This document shows, in pieces, positions 56,801-64,000 of a stretch of DNA of 64,000 nt. Source of the stretch: Eubacteriales bacterium. GTDB taxonomy: Bacteria > Bacillota > Clostridia > Acetivibrionales > JANLFN01. Within the stretch, counting starts at the first letter, position 1. Every line of letters begins with the position of its first letter. Made by a program: the position numbers and the translations under genes. Where the stretch lies: assembly GCA_024655885.1 (NCBI GenBank), contig JANLFN010000004.1:62001-126000 (forward strand), written 5' to 3'. The notes under the pieces were generated by a model. It had not been told where the DNA came from, did no database searches, and saw only the letters and a list, made by a program, of their open reading frames with translations.

Positions 56801-57352
56801 TTAAAATACCACCATACCTATCACTGCAAAGGCGATAATAAAAATAATGGGATTTGCTTTTATGCGCATCATGGCCAGGAAGCCCAGGAGAATCAGGACA
56901 ACCGTCTTCAAGACAGGCAGGGGATGGCTGAGGAACGCCTCCCACGTTTTCACCACCGGTTTTAATCCGATAATATACACAGCGCTCACAAGAAGTCCGA
57001 TAACCACCGGCCTTACACCTGCGAGGAGCATCTGAATATACCTGTTGTCCTTAAATTTTACATAAGACCTGGTAATGAAGACCAGGGCCACAAAGGACGG
57101 AAGGGAAAGGGCGGCGGAAGCAACCACGGCCCCCGGCAGTCCTGCCACCTTAAACCCGATATAGGCGGATGAATCTATGGCAAAGGGTCCGGGGAATATC
57201 TGGGCTATGGCCACCATCTTGGCGTAATCCCCCGCGGCGGTCCAGCCGTGGAGGGCGATCTCCTTTTCGAAAAAGGGGATCATGGCATAGCCTCCGCCGA
57301 AGCTGAAAGCGCCTATTTTTAAAAAGGAAACCAGCAGCTGCACAAGGGTCAT
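56801..57352 (-). CDS. Chromate transporter family protein, half 1 (ChrA-like)
   Basis: Membrane protein of 183 residues with about five or six hydrophobic segments and the family start FLKIGAFSFGGGYAMIPFFE, plus IFPGPFAIDSSAYIG. One of a pair of short ChrA-type proteins that together correspond to a full-length two-domain transporter. Its ATG overlaps the stop of the partner by four bases. Real substrate in such pairs is often unproven. Confidence 0.85.
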   Translation of the reverse strand: MTLVQLLVSFLKIGAFSFGGGYAMIPFFEKEIALHGWTAAGDYAKMVAIAQIFPGPFAIDSSAYIGFKVAGLPGAVVASAALSLPSFVALVFITRSYVKFKDNRYIQMLLAGVRPVVIGLLVSAVYIIGLKPVVKTWEAFLSHPLPVLKTVVLILLGFLAMMRIKANPIIFIIAFAVIGMVVF

Positions 57353-57909
57353 GCTTTTTCCCTCCTGGAACGGTAGACCGTCAGATTGCGGGAAAATCCC
57401 AAAGCAGCGATGCCCAGGATCACATAAACCGCATTGATTTTAAAAAGCAGCAGGCCTGCGGAGGAAAGCGCCACCAAAAGGATGTCGAACCTTTTTGTCA
57501 CCGCAGATTTCCACATCTTTGTTATGGAATGGAGGATTAAGGCCGCAACTCCCACCAGCACACCGGCGAACGCTTTTTTCACAATGGGATTGTCGGTGTA
57601 ATCCCAGAAAAATACGGTTACCAGAATGGTTATGATAAAAGTGGGCAAAACCGAAGAAGTGGTGGCAACCAGCGCCCCAAAGAAGCCTGACACCCTATAG
57701 CCGATCATGGTGGCCGAATTGGTAAAGATAGCTCCCGGCAAAGTTTGCGCTATGGCCATAATATCCGTCAGTTCCTCATTCGTTATCCACTCCCTGCTTT
57801 CCACCGCCTCCTTTTGCAGCAGGGGAGCTACGGCATAGCCTCCGCCGAAGGCGATCATTCCTATTTTTAAGAAAGATACAAACAACTGGATCAACCGTTT
57901 TATTTTCAT
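57349..57909 (-). CDS. Chromate transporter family protein, half 2 (ChrA-like)
   Basis: Membrane protein of 186 residues with the same family pattern as its neighbour: FLKIGMIAFGGGYAVAPLLQ near the N-terminus and AQTLPGAIFTNSATMIGY. The ATG five bases after GGGTGA is preferred over one four codons earlier. Both halves are needed for the dimeric form of this family. Confidence 0.85.
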   Translation of the reverse strand: MKIKRLIQLFVSFLKIGMIAFGGGYAVAPLLQKEAVESREWITNEELTDIMAIAQTLPGAIFTNSATMIGYRVSGFFGALVATTSSVLPTFIITILVTVFFWDYTDNPIVKKAFAGVLVGVAALILHSITKMWKSAVTKRFDILLVALSSAGLLLFKINAVYVILGIAALGFSRNLTVYRSRREKA

Positions 57910-57940
57910 TTTTTCACCCATTTAAAAAAATCGCACAACT

Positions 57941-58639
57941 TTAGATCAATTTATCCTTTGGAAGAGCCAATTCTATAATAAAGTTGTTCTGGTAAAAATA
58001 CTTGGCTATGACAGAGCCGTCGATAGCCTCAAATACCGGCTTTGACTGGGGTGCCGCATTAAACAGCATAATTACCGCACACAGGATATAGACGGTCAGC
58101 AGTCCCTCAACGGCTCCCAGGGCAAGTCCTCCCAGTTTGTCCATCTGCTTGAATAGAGGCAACTTTGCCAGTCCCTGGAAGATAAACCTCAGGAAAGTCA
58201 GGCCAATCCTGATCAGCAGGTACAGGAGTATGAGGCTTATCACATCGATAACCATTCTGGCCAGCTCGCCGCTGACCACATCCAGTATCCCTCTAAAATC
58301 CACCAGCGCCGAAGGGTCGGGGATCCGTTCCAGGAGCACGTTCTTCAGCGCCTCCGGCATATGCAGGCTTTGAATGACCGAAGCGGCAGCCGCCTGTTTG
58401 GCCTGCCTGTTGATATCCGGCACCTGTTTTAGAAGCCCGCTCAGAATATACATTTTCAGATCGGTGTACACCGCCGTTTTCAAAAGAAAATCAGCCGCAG
58501 CAGGATAAAACTTGATAGAGGCGGCAATGGATACAAAAAAGGAGGCAAGCCTAAAAATGGAAAAAATGAAGCCGTTGATGAGGCCTATGGCCGCAAAACA
58601 CAAAATGATAGCCAGAACCACGTAATCCGCCCAGTTCAT
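57941..58639 (-). CDS. CvpA-family membrane protein
   Basis: Colicin-V-production family protein of 232 residues with about four or five membrane segments (MNWADYVVLAIILCFAAIG, then VIDVISLILLYLLIRIGL, and LGGLALGAVEGLLTVYILC, the family hallmark). In other bacteria CvpA affects envelope integrity; the function here is unknown. GAGGTG precedes the chosen ATG. It lies 22 bases behind the DUF5711-type gene, so the two probably form an operon. Confidence 0.85.
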   Translation of the reverse strand: MNWADYVVLAIILCFAAIGLINGFIFSIFRLASFFVSIAASIKFYPAAADFLLKTAVYTDLKMYILSGLLKQVPDINRQAKQAAAASVIQSLHMPEALKNVLLERIPDPSALVDFRGILDVVSGELARMVIDVISLILLYLLIRIGLTFLRFIFQGLAKLPLFKQMDKLGGLALGAVEGLLTVYILCAVIMLFNAAPQSKPVFEAIDGSVIAKYFYQNNFIIELALPKDKLI

Positions 58640-58661
58640 TTTACACCTCTGCAAATTTGAT

Positions 58662-59873
58662 TCAGTTTATTTTTATAACCTCTACACTGCTTTTGGTAAT
58701 TACGGCTGCTTCCTGGCCGTTGAAAAAGCAGACCCTGTCTATGTCCGATTTGGAAGTATACTTTTTAACAAGGTTTCCTCCCGTATTGATAAAATATACC
58801 TCTTTTCCCGCATTAACGGCAATGGTTCCGCCGTTTGTCTCCATGTTCCTCACATCGCCGTCCAGGCGGTAGGATGCGGCCTGTTTTCCGGTCCTGCTTA
58901 TGATTTTTATTTCCGCCGGAGAGGTACCCGCCGCTCCCTGTTGGCTGTCGCCGCTGCAGGCCACAATCAGATACTTGTCCAAGGCGGAGCCGACACAGTA
59001 GATTCTGCCGTTTTTATAGTCCTGGAACCATTTCTCATTCCGGTCCTTGTCCAGGTAAACCAGGTAATTATCCCCTGCCGCCGCCAGTGCGCCGTCCTTG
59101 AAGTATATCATGGACGGCAGGATCATATCTTGCTTCAGCCTATTGGCCGTCACATTTCCCTGCATATCGGTGAAATCCAGGCTGGTATTCGCCGATACGC
59201 CCGATATATCTATGCTGTTTATGACCACCGCCTTGCCGCCGGGAGAAATCTTTGCGTCCAGCGGCACATTGGCCCCGATATACCTGGTGAAAAACGGGTT
59301 TCCCTGGAGGTTCAGCACCGTTACGGCACCCTTATAGCCCTTGGCTTCATGGAGCACCGACACATACCCCGAGGGGCTTATGTCCGCAGTCAAAATGTTG
59401 TTTTCCAGCTTTTTGTCCCACTTGATTTCTCTCCCGTCGATGAGGCAGATTTCTTTACCGCCTTTATCCGCCACCAGCAGGTCTGAACCGTTGGTCCTCA
59501 GCATGGGGTTGTTCATCGAATACTGTATGGACCACTGCTCTTCGCCTTTTTTATCCAACCCCTTGATGTATTCACCGGTGCACTTGATGATGAGGTCTCT
59601 GTATACGGTAAACTGCGGGTGCTCCTTCAGGTCGTAGCGGATTTCGGTTACGCTGCCGGCATCCACTTCAAGGCTTTTTGGGTGGAGGACCCTGTTTGCC
59701 AGGTCCTTTAAATTAATGCTCCTGTAGTCGATATTCTGATTTTTCATGTATACGGTAAAGGCCAGCCCGAGGATGATGAAAACGAGCAGGAAGAATAAAA
59801 AGATGTTCATTTTACCGACGGACTGCGGGCGTACGGATTTTTTTTCCTCTGGAAGGTCCACAGGCAGCTTCAC
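58662..59873 (-). CDS. DUF5711-type membrane-anchored beta-propeller-like protein
   Basis: The 403-residue protein has a cytoplasmic basic start, one membrane segment at about 23-42 and an extracytoplasmic domain made of repeated short strands with WD/PQQ-like rhythm (EEQWSIQYS, EIKWDKKLENNIL, NEKWFQDYKNGRIY). This matches the clostridial DUF5711 pattern. Start is GTG with a weak ribosome site. Function unknown; operon partner of the CvpA-type gene. Confidence 0.75.
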   Translation of the reverse strand: MKLPVDLPEEKKSVRPQSVGKMNIFLFFLLVFIILGLAFTVYMKNQNIDYRSINLKDLANRVLHPKSLEVDAGSVTEIRYDLKEHPQFTVYRDLIIKCTGEYIKGLDKKGEEQWSIQYSMNNPMLRTNGSDLLVADKGGKEICLIDGREIKWDKKLENNILTADISPSGYVSVLHEAKGYKGAVTVLNLQGNPFFTRYIGANVPLDAKISPGGKAVVINSIDISGVSANTSLDFTDMQGNVTANRLKQDMILPSMIYFKDGALAAAGDNYLVYLDKDRNEKWFQDYKNGRIYCVGSALDKYLIVACSGDSQQGAAGTSPAEIKIISRTGKQAASYRLDGDVRNMETNGGTIAVNAGKEVYFINTGGNLVKKYTSKSDIDRVCFFNGQEAAVITKSSVEVIKIN

Positions 59874-60083
59874 CTCAAATTCCGTGTTTTTCTTATGTAA
59901 AAAATATTTCCTCTTCTGATTCCTGTTGCCAATTTCATTTTAACATATTGGAAGAAAATTTACATCATTTAATTGGGAAGCAGGAGAGGAAGCTTAAAAG
60001 TATGGGGGAGAAATTAGCAGAATTAAAAAGGCAGTATAGAGGTTTTTTTAAACTATTTCAATTTAGTATACCTGGATAAAATA

Positions 60084-60419
60084 CTATTTAATCTTTTTTA
60101 GCTTTTGCTCGGTATCCGTCTTGAATTCCATCAAATCAGCCACAGCGTCAGACAAAATATCAAGTTTTTTATCCACTTGATTGAACCTGTTATTTACCTG
60201 GATTTCAAAAGACTGCAGCTTATCGCTAAGACTTAATTGCCCCATCTCCAGGTTGTGCTGGCCTTCTTCAAGATTTTGCAAACGGGATTCCATGCTTTGC
60301 TGCCCTTTTTCAAGGTTCTGCAAACGGGATTCCATGCCTTGCTGCCCTTTTTCAAGGTTTTGCTGGCCTTGCTTCAAATCTTTCAGTTCGGTAAGAATCT
60401 GCTTTAATATTTCCTCCAT
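60084..60419 (-). CDS. Coiled-coil protein with 14-residue tandem repeat
   Basis: A 111-residue, almost wholly helical protein. After an N-terminal helix (MEEILKQILTELKDLKQGQQ) come two near-identical copies of LQNLEKGQQxMESR and a third diverged copy, then a second coiled-coil stretch (VNNRFNQVDKKLDILSDAVA). GGAGGG precedes the chosen ATG; the upstream extension is rejected. Function unknown; the repeats suggest recent expansion. Confidence 0.75.
   Translation of the reverse strand: MEEILKQILTELKDLKQGQQNLEKGQQGMESRLQNLEKGQQSMESRLQNLEEGQHNLEMGQLSLSDKLQSFEIQVNNRFNQVDKKLDILSDAVADLMEFKTDTEQKLKKIK
60277..60360 (-). repeat. 42-bp tandem duplication inside the coiled-coil gene
   Basis: Two copies starting TGCAAACGGGATTCCATGC exactly 42 bases apart with few differences, encoding the 14-residue protein repeat in frame. 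Slippage here would change coil length without breaking the frame. Confidence 0.85.
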
Positions 60420-60542
60420 AGGATTGTCCCTCCAAAAATATATTACCATTAAATACAAATAAAATAAAGACAAAGCATTCGACATGTGCGGAAAAGGGGT
60501 TATCTGCACGTTATTATTCCATGATCGCAGTTATCTGTACCA

Positions 60543-61637
60543 TTAAAATTTAAAATTATGGTGTGAGGCGAAATGTTTTTTAAGCCGCCGGGGAGAAATG
60601 GATTTTATGCCCTGGAACAGGACCACAAATACCATAAACAGTCCGATGTATCCGAACACGGGGTATATACCGGCAATAAGGTTGGAAAACCCGAAGCTGG
60701 ACAGGGGTAATACCAGTGCGCAGATGATTACCGCCAATAATTTGGGATTCACCGACACCTTGCTTCCCACCCTGTCAACAACACAGTACCCGGAGGTAAC
60801 TGCCGACAGGAACATGGCGAGCCACAAGAGGAAGGTGTATATATTGGAGGCGGCATTGCCGTATTTCTGGACAATGAAAAGCACAGGAAGCTCTTTAAGC
60901 AAGGACCCGGGCGCAAAAATCAAAATTGCGGTATTCAGTATCAATGCAATGAGGCAGAGAAGGCCTCCTCCCAGCAGGCCTCCCACAATCCCTGTCCTTT
61001 TGGTTTTGAGATAAGGCAGGAGAGTGCAAAGCACCACCACCGACATGATGCTGTTGTAGCTTACGTAAATAAGGGCGGAGAAGAGCCAGTTGTCCGTGGT
61101 CTTATACAGCAGCCCTACGGGGTTGAAGGCCAGGGTGTCATTGAAAAGAACGATGTACAATCCTATGGCGGTGATTCCCAGAGTAAGCAGGGGGGTTACA
61201 AATGCGCTGACGGAAACAATCCCCTTCATATCGGTGAGAATGACTGCCATACACAGGAGGGCCATGGCTACGATCCCGTACTGAAATGGCAGGTTGAACT
61301 TTTCAAGAAGAATATTGCCCATCCCGGCGATCATAACACAAAACAGCGAAATCATAAACAGCGTGACGGTGATCTCCATAATCCAGCCCAAAAACCATCC
61401 TACCGTAGGGAACAAGAATTCATCGTAATTTCTTATCCTCTCACAGTACACCTTGTTCAGCACAATGCACCCCATCACCGCAAACAGGATGCCGGCCACC
61501 AGGATGCCGTAAAATCCGCCTTTATAGTAGTGAGTAAAGAACCTGACAATTTCCTGGCCCGATGCAAAGCCTGCCCCTATGATGGTGGCCATATACACCG
61601 AGGCCACCTTTACAATATTCCTGAATTCCTCTTTCAA
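60543..61637 (-). CDS. YkvI-type membrane transporter (APC-like fold)
   Basis: Membrane protein of about 364 residues with some ten segments. The N-terminal SVYMATIIGAGFASGQEIVR motif is typical of YkvI proteins and other sodium/amino-acid transporter relatives. I use a TTG start nine bases after TGGGG; the ATG 16 codons upstream lacks a ribosome site. Substrate unknown. Confidence 0.8.
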   Translation of the reverse strand: MKEEFRNIVKVASVYMATIIGAGFASGQEIVRFFTHYYKGGFYGILVAGILFAVMGCIVLNKVYCERIRNYDEFLFPTVGWFLGWIMEITVTLFMISLFCVMIAGMGNILLEKFNLPFQYGIVAMALLCMAVILTDMKGIVSVSAFVTPLLTLGITAIGLYIVLFNDTLAFNPVGLLYKTTDNWLFSALIYVSYNSIMSVVVLCTLLPYLKTKRTGIVGGLLGGGLLCLIALILNTAILIFAPGSLLKELPVLFIVQKYGNAASNIYTFLLWLAMFLSAVTSGYCVVDRVGSKVSVNPKLLAVIICALVLPLSSFGFSNLIAGIYPVFGYIGLFMVFVVLFQGIKSISPRRLKKHFASHHNFKF

Positions 61638-61738
61638 GCAAAACAACCCCAAACATGGAATGATAAATACTTGCCGCTTTATCATTCTATGCTGGAGTTG
61701 TTCAGGTCATTACAGCATATTGGACGTATTTCCCGCCC

Positions 61739-63124
61739 TCAGCCTTTCTTGTTCATGGCATCGGTCAAGGCCTTGTAGGTCTCCCTTACTCCGCCTTCCT
61801 TGTCGAACTGTTTCTTGGATACGGTCAAACCGCTGTATTTGCCGTTCCTCATGACATAGTAGTAGTTGCTGTCCTTTGAAATATACTGGATCTTCATGGT
61901 GTCAGGTGAGGTTTTCAGGGTATAGGTTATGGTTATTTCAGGGTTTCCCCTGGGGACGGCCCCAGTCTCTATGTCATCCATCACAATACCCGTTAAGGCC
62001 TGGTAATATTTCCTGAAGTAAGACTCGCCGTTGCTGCTCTTCATCGAAGCATCCTTTCCGTCTACCTTGAAGCTGTCCTTGCTGGTGTCCTCTTTATCCG
62101 CCTGCACCTCACATTGAACCGTCTTGCCGTCCATCTCCACTTCAATACGGCTTACATTGCTGATGTCGGTGGTAAACGGGAAGACATCCATCATTTCCTT
62201 CAAAGGTTTATCCACATATTTGATGGTTTCCTCGCCAATGGTAAAGACCTCGCTGCTGTCTGCAAATTTGGCAAACACCTCCGCGCCTTTTTCCTTTTCA
62301 GAACCGATCAATAGCTTGGCATTGCCCTTCGCCGTTTGAACTTCCACACTATAGGCAGGGTTCTTCAATCCGTATTTGTCAAGATCTGAAGGGTTGTCCT
62401 CCACGAATTCCTTAATCTGCTGGTCTGCAGCGGTGGAAAACAGTTGTCTGAGGGAATCGGAGCTGACACTTGCCTCTATGGGCGACACCAGGTCCCAGCT
62501 GTCCCCCGTAGTCTTCAGGGCGGAGAATACCGTTTTTCCGCTCTTTTCTACCAAAAACCTGCTGACATCCTCAAACTGATTGGTGGGGAGCAGCGATTTA
62601 GACTTCAGGTCGCTTTTGCTTGCCCCCAGGGTCTGGCCTGCAGAGGTATCAATGGTGTACACCCTGCCGACGTCCTTTTCCTTCAGGTAGTATGCGTCAC
62701 CGGTGGGCGTCTTATTGCCCAGCTCCACCGTTTTTTCCTTCCCGTCGGAGGTTTTCACCGTGACGGTCCGGGGCTGGTCAAGCCCGAACTGGGCAAGGTC
62801 GGACCCATCCTCACTTACCACCTTCTGGGCCTCAAGGCTGGCCAAGGTGGAGGCTATCTCCTCAATTTTAGAGGTATCAATTTTAAACGACGGCACCGAA
62901 CTCAGAACCCAATTGCCATCTTTTTTCGTAAATACAAATTTGCCGTCCGGGTTTTCCACCGTGATCTCATTGATCTTTTCCTTATCCAGCTCCAAAAGCT
63001 TTATGGCATTGCCGGCAGCCTTGCCGTTGTCCACTTTTTCCCCTTTTTTCACCACAAAGGCATAGGCGCCGCCCAGGACTGCAAGCACCACCAGCAGGAC
63101 CACCGTGCTTCTAAGATGCTTCAT
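61739..63124 (-). CDS. DUF4340 domain protein, ABC-export accessory
   Basis: The 461-residue protein has one N-terminal membrane anchor (TVVLLVVLAVLGGAYAFVVK) and then repeated DUF4340-like blocks (LAQFGLDQPRTVTVKTSDGK, LDKYGLKNPAYSVEVQTAKG). Such proteins travel with GldG-type subunits and ABC-2 exporters. It overlaps the GldG-type gene by four bases. The transported substance is unknown. Confidence 0.85.
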   Translation of the reverse strand: MKHLRSTVVLLVVLAVLGGAYAFVVKKGEKVDNGKAAGNAIKLLELDKEKINEITVENPDGKFVFTKKDGNWVLSSVPSFKIDTSKIEEIASTLASLEAQKVVSEDGSDLAQFGLDQPRTVTVKTSDGKEKTVELGNKTPTGDAYYLKEKDVGRVYTIDTSAGQTLGASKSDLKSKSLLPTNQFEDVSRFLVEKSGKTVFSALKTTGDSWDLVSPIEASVSSDSLRQLFSTAADQQIKEFVEDNPSDLDKYGLKNPAYSVEVQTAKGNAKLLIGSEKEKGAEVFAKFADSSEVFTIGEETIKYVDKPLKEMMDVFPFTTDISNVSRIEVEMDGKTVQCEVQADKEDTSKDSFKVDGKDASMKSSNGESYFRKYYQALTGIVMDDIETGAVPRGNPEITITYTLKTSPDTMKIQYISKDSNYYYVMRNGKYSGLTVSKKQFDKEGGVRETYKALTDAMNKKG

Positions 63125-64000
63125 AGATGCCGCCTCCTCATCCAGATAAAGGTACCGAATCCGAGAATAATCAGAGGCACAAGGACCACCACCACCAGGG
63201 ACATGGTTCCCGCCTGGGCCTCACTGATACTGATGGTGGACGTGTCATAGCTCTTTGGAGGAATCAGGGTGGCCTCCTTTCTGTCCTGCAGCCAGCTTAG
63301 GCTGTTTAAAAAGAAATACAGCCCGTTGATGGAAAGGGTCTGGTATTTGTTTATGGCACTATCGGTCATAAAGGAGCCGTTGCCCAGGACAAGTATTTTT
63401 TGGGATTTTCCGCCCTCGTTATATTCGGATGCCACGGCAAGGTCCAGAGGACCCGGTATGTCTTTCCCGTTTGTTTTATCTATCTGCTCTCCCACAGCCT
63501 TGTCGCTTGACTGCATCAGCTGGGTTACCGTAACGGCGCTTTTTTCATTATTGAGGATGTTCAAGCTCCTTGATGCCGGCATAATCATGGCAAAGTTTTG
63601 AGGGTCCAGGGCGGAGTTGATTTCGTTGGACTGCACATCGGGCAGAATGTCATAGTTGTTCTTCGGAATATGCCTGTTGTCGTCATTTTCCTTTACCCTG
63701 TCGTAGTTCAATGAAACATTGAATTTTTTCAGCACCTCTTCAAACCGGATAAGTTTTGTATTGGTATCCAGGGGGTCGAACATGAATACCGCCCTTGCAC
63801 CCCTCTCCAGGAATTCATTGAGCCTGGCCTCCTCATCCGACGTCAAATCGCTTTTAGGAGCAGCTACAATTAAAATTTCCGCATCCTGGGGCACCTTTTC
63901 CACTGTGGTCAGATTCAGCGACTTCACCTCATAATTGTTTCTTTCAAGGTAGTCCTTTACCGTATTGAAATCGGTGTCCACCTTGTGTTCTCCGTGTCCC
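63121..64000 (-). CDS. GldG-type ABC transporter auxiliary protein, C-terminal part (cut by window edge)
   Basis: The open frame runs off the right edge. Visible are a GHGEHKVD segment typical of the GldG/DUF4350-like family, an alpha/beta domain (ILIVAAPKSDLTSDEEARLN, RAVFMFDPLDTN), then a C-terminal membrane helix followed by basic residues (WMRRRHL). In relatives this domain sits outside the membrane beside an ABC-2 permease, expected further right. Confidence 0.82.
   Translation of the reverse strand, partial: GHGEHKVDTDFNTVKDYLERNNYEVKSLNLTTVEKVPQDAEILIVAAPKSDLTSDEEARLNEFLERGARAVFMFDPLDTNTKLIRFEEVLKKFNVSLNYDRVKENDDNRHIPKNNYDILPDVQSNEINSALDPQNFAMIMPASRSLNILNNEKSAVTVTQLMQSSDKAVGEQIDKTNGKDIPGPLDLAVASEYNEGGKSQKILVLGNGSFMTDSAINKYQTLSINGLYFFLNSLSWLQDRKEATLIPPKSYDTSTISISEAQAGTMSLVVVVLVPLIILGFGTFIWMRRRHL

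Noticed and set aside
1-64000. Insertion sequences, prophage or integrated element
   Set aside because: No transposase, integrase, phage structural gene or flanking direct repeats were found.

Overview
The window looks like a chromosomal segment of a spore-forming, anaerobic member of the class Clostridia. The evidence is direct: a SpoIVFA/SpoIVFB-like pair, a PdaA-type cortex deacetylase, an NfnAB transhydrogenase, a flavo-diiron protein, MecA and Lon, firmicute-style strong GGAGG ribosome sites, sigA-type promoters and very AT-rich spacers. A Clostridium cluster III-like relative is my guess; the sequence alone does not prove it. Almost every gene reads on the minus strand. If genes follow replication as is usual in Firmicutes, the origin lies beyond the right end. 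I saw no rRNA, tRNA, CRISPR array, insertion sequence or prophage.

Layout from left to right. 1-2.7 kb: a FecCD/BtuCD-type metal or metallophore ABC importer with an FmdE-family zinc-ribbon protein. 3.2-8.0 kb: sbcDC nuclease. 8.2-10.4 kb: nfnAB. 11-12 kb: pdaA. 12.1-14.2 kb: spoIVFAB-like pair. 14.4 kb: a YkuS-type gene on the plus strand. 14.7-20.9 kb: the shape and division block (DUF4321, maf, radC, mreBCD, minCDE). 21.3-23.9 kb: an unrecognised DNA-repair-like protein, mecA and an FMN reductase. 23.9-27.4 kb: three envelope proteins (VanW, PRC-barrel, membrane-TPR). 27.6-35.8 kb: DUF6648, lon, a class II aldolase, a flavo-diiron protein, a chemoreceptor and a BirA-controlled bioY. 35.9-52.8 kb: the translation and transcription superoperon (rpmG-secE-nusG-rplK-rplA, rplJL, rpoBC, L7Ae-like-rpsL-rpsG-fusA, tuf), with internal promoters and an L10 leader. 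53-56.6 kb: ilvD-ilvB. 56.8-64 kb: a split chromate transporter, CvpA, a DUF5711 propeller-like protein, a coiled-coil protein, a YkvI-type transporter, and a DUF4340/GldG-type ABC accessory pair cut by the window edge.

The genes are mostly core housekeeping; the novelty is in the spacers. The most interesting signal is a family of intergenic elements found just behind the stop codons of ilvD and rpsG. Read in the direction of transcription, each has GGCTGAG heptamers followed by a tandem array of mini-hairpins with a 22-23 bp period. The linkers (ATCTCAGC-like) are conserved while the stems vary, and most stay self-complementary. A possibly related structured terminator without a downstream promoter lies between nusG and rplK. 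Other unexplained structures are a two-hairpin leader before the aldolase gene, a 46-bp perfect palindrome behind the flavo-diiron gene, an operator-like palindrome at the start of the maf-radC-mre operon, and a 12-bp inverted repeat spanning the mecA -10 region.

Gene starts were chosen by ribosome-site spacing and family length, so several differ from the longest open frame. All functions are from motif and family recognition by eye; no database search was run.
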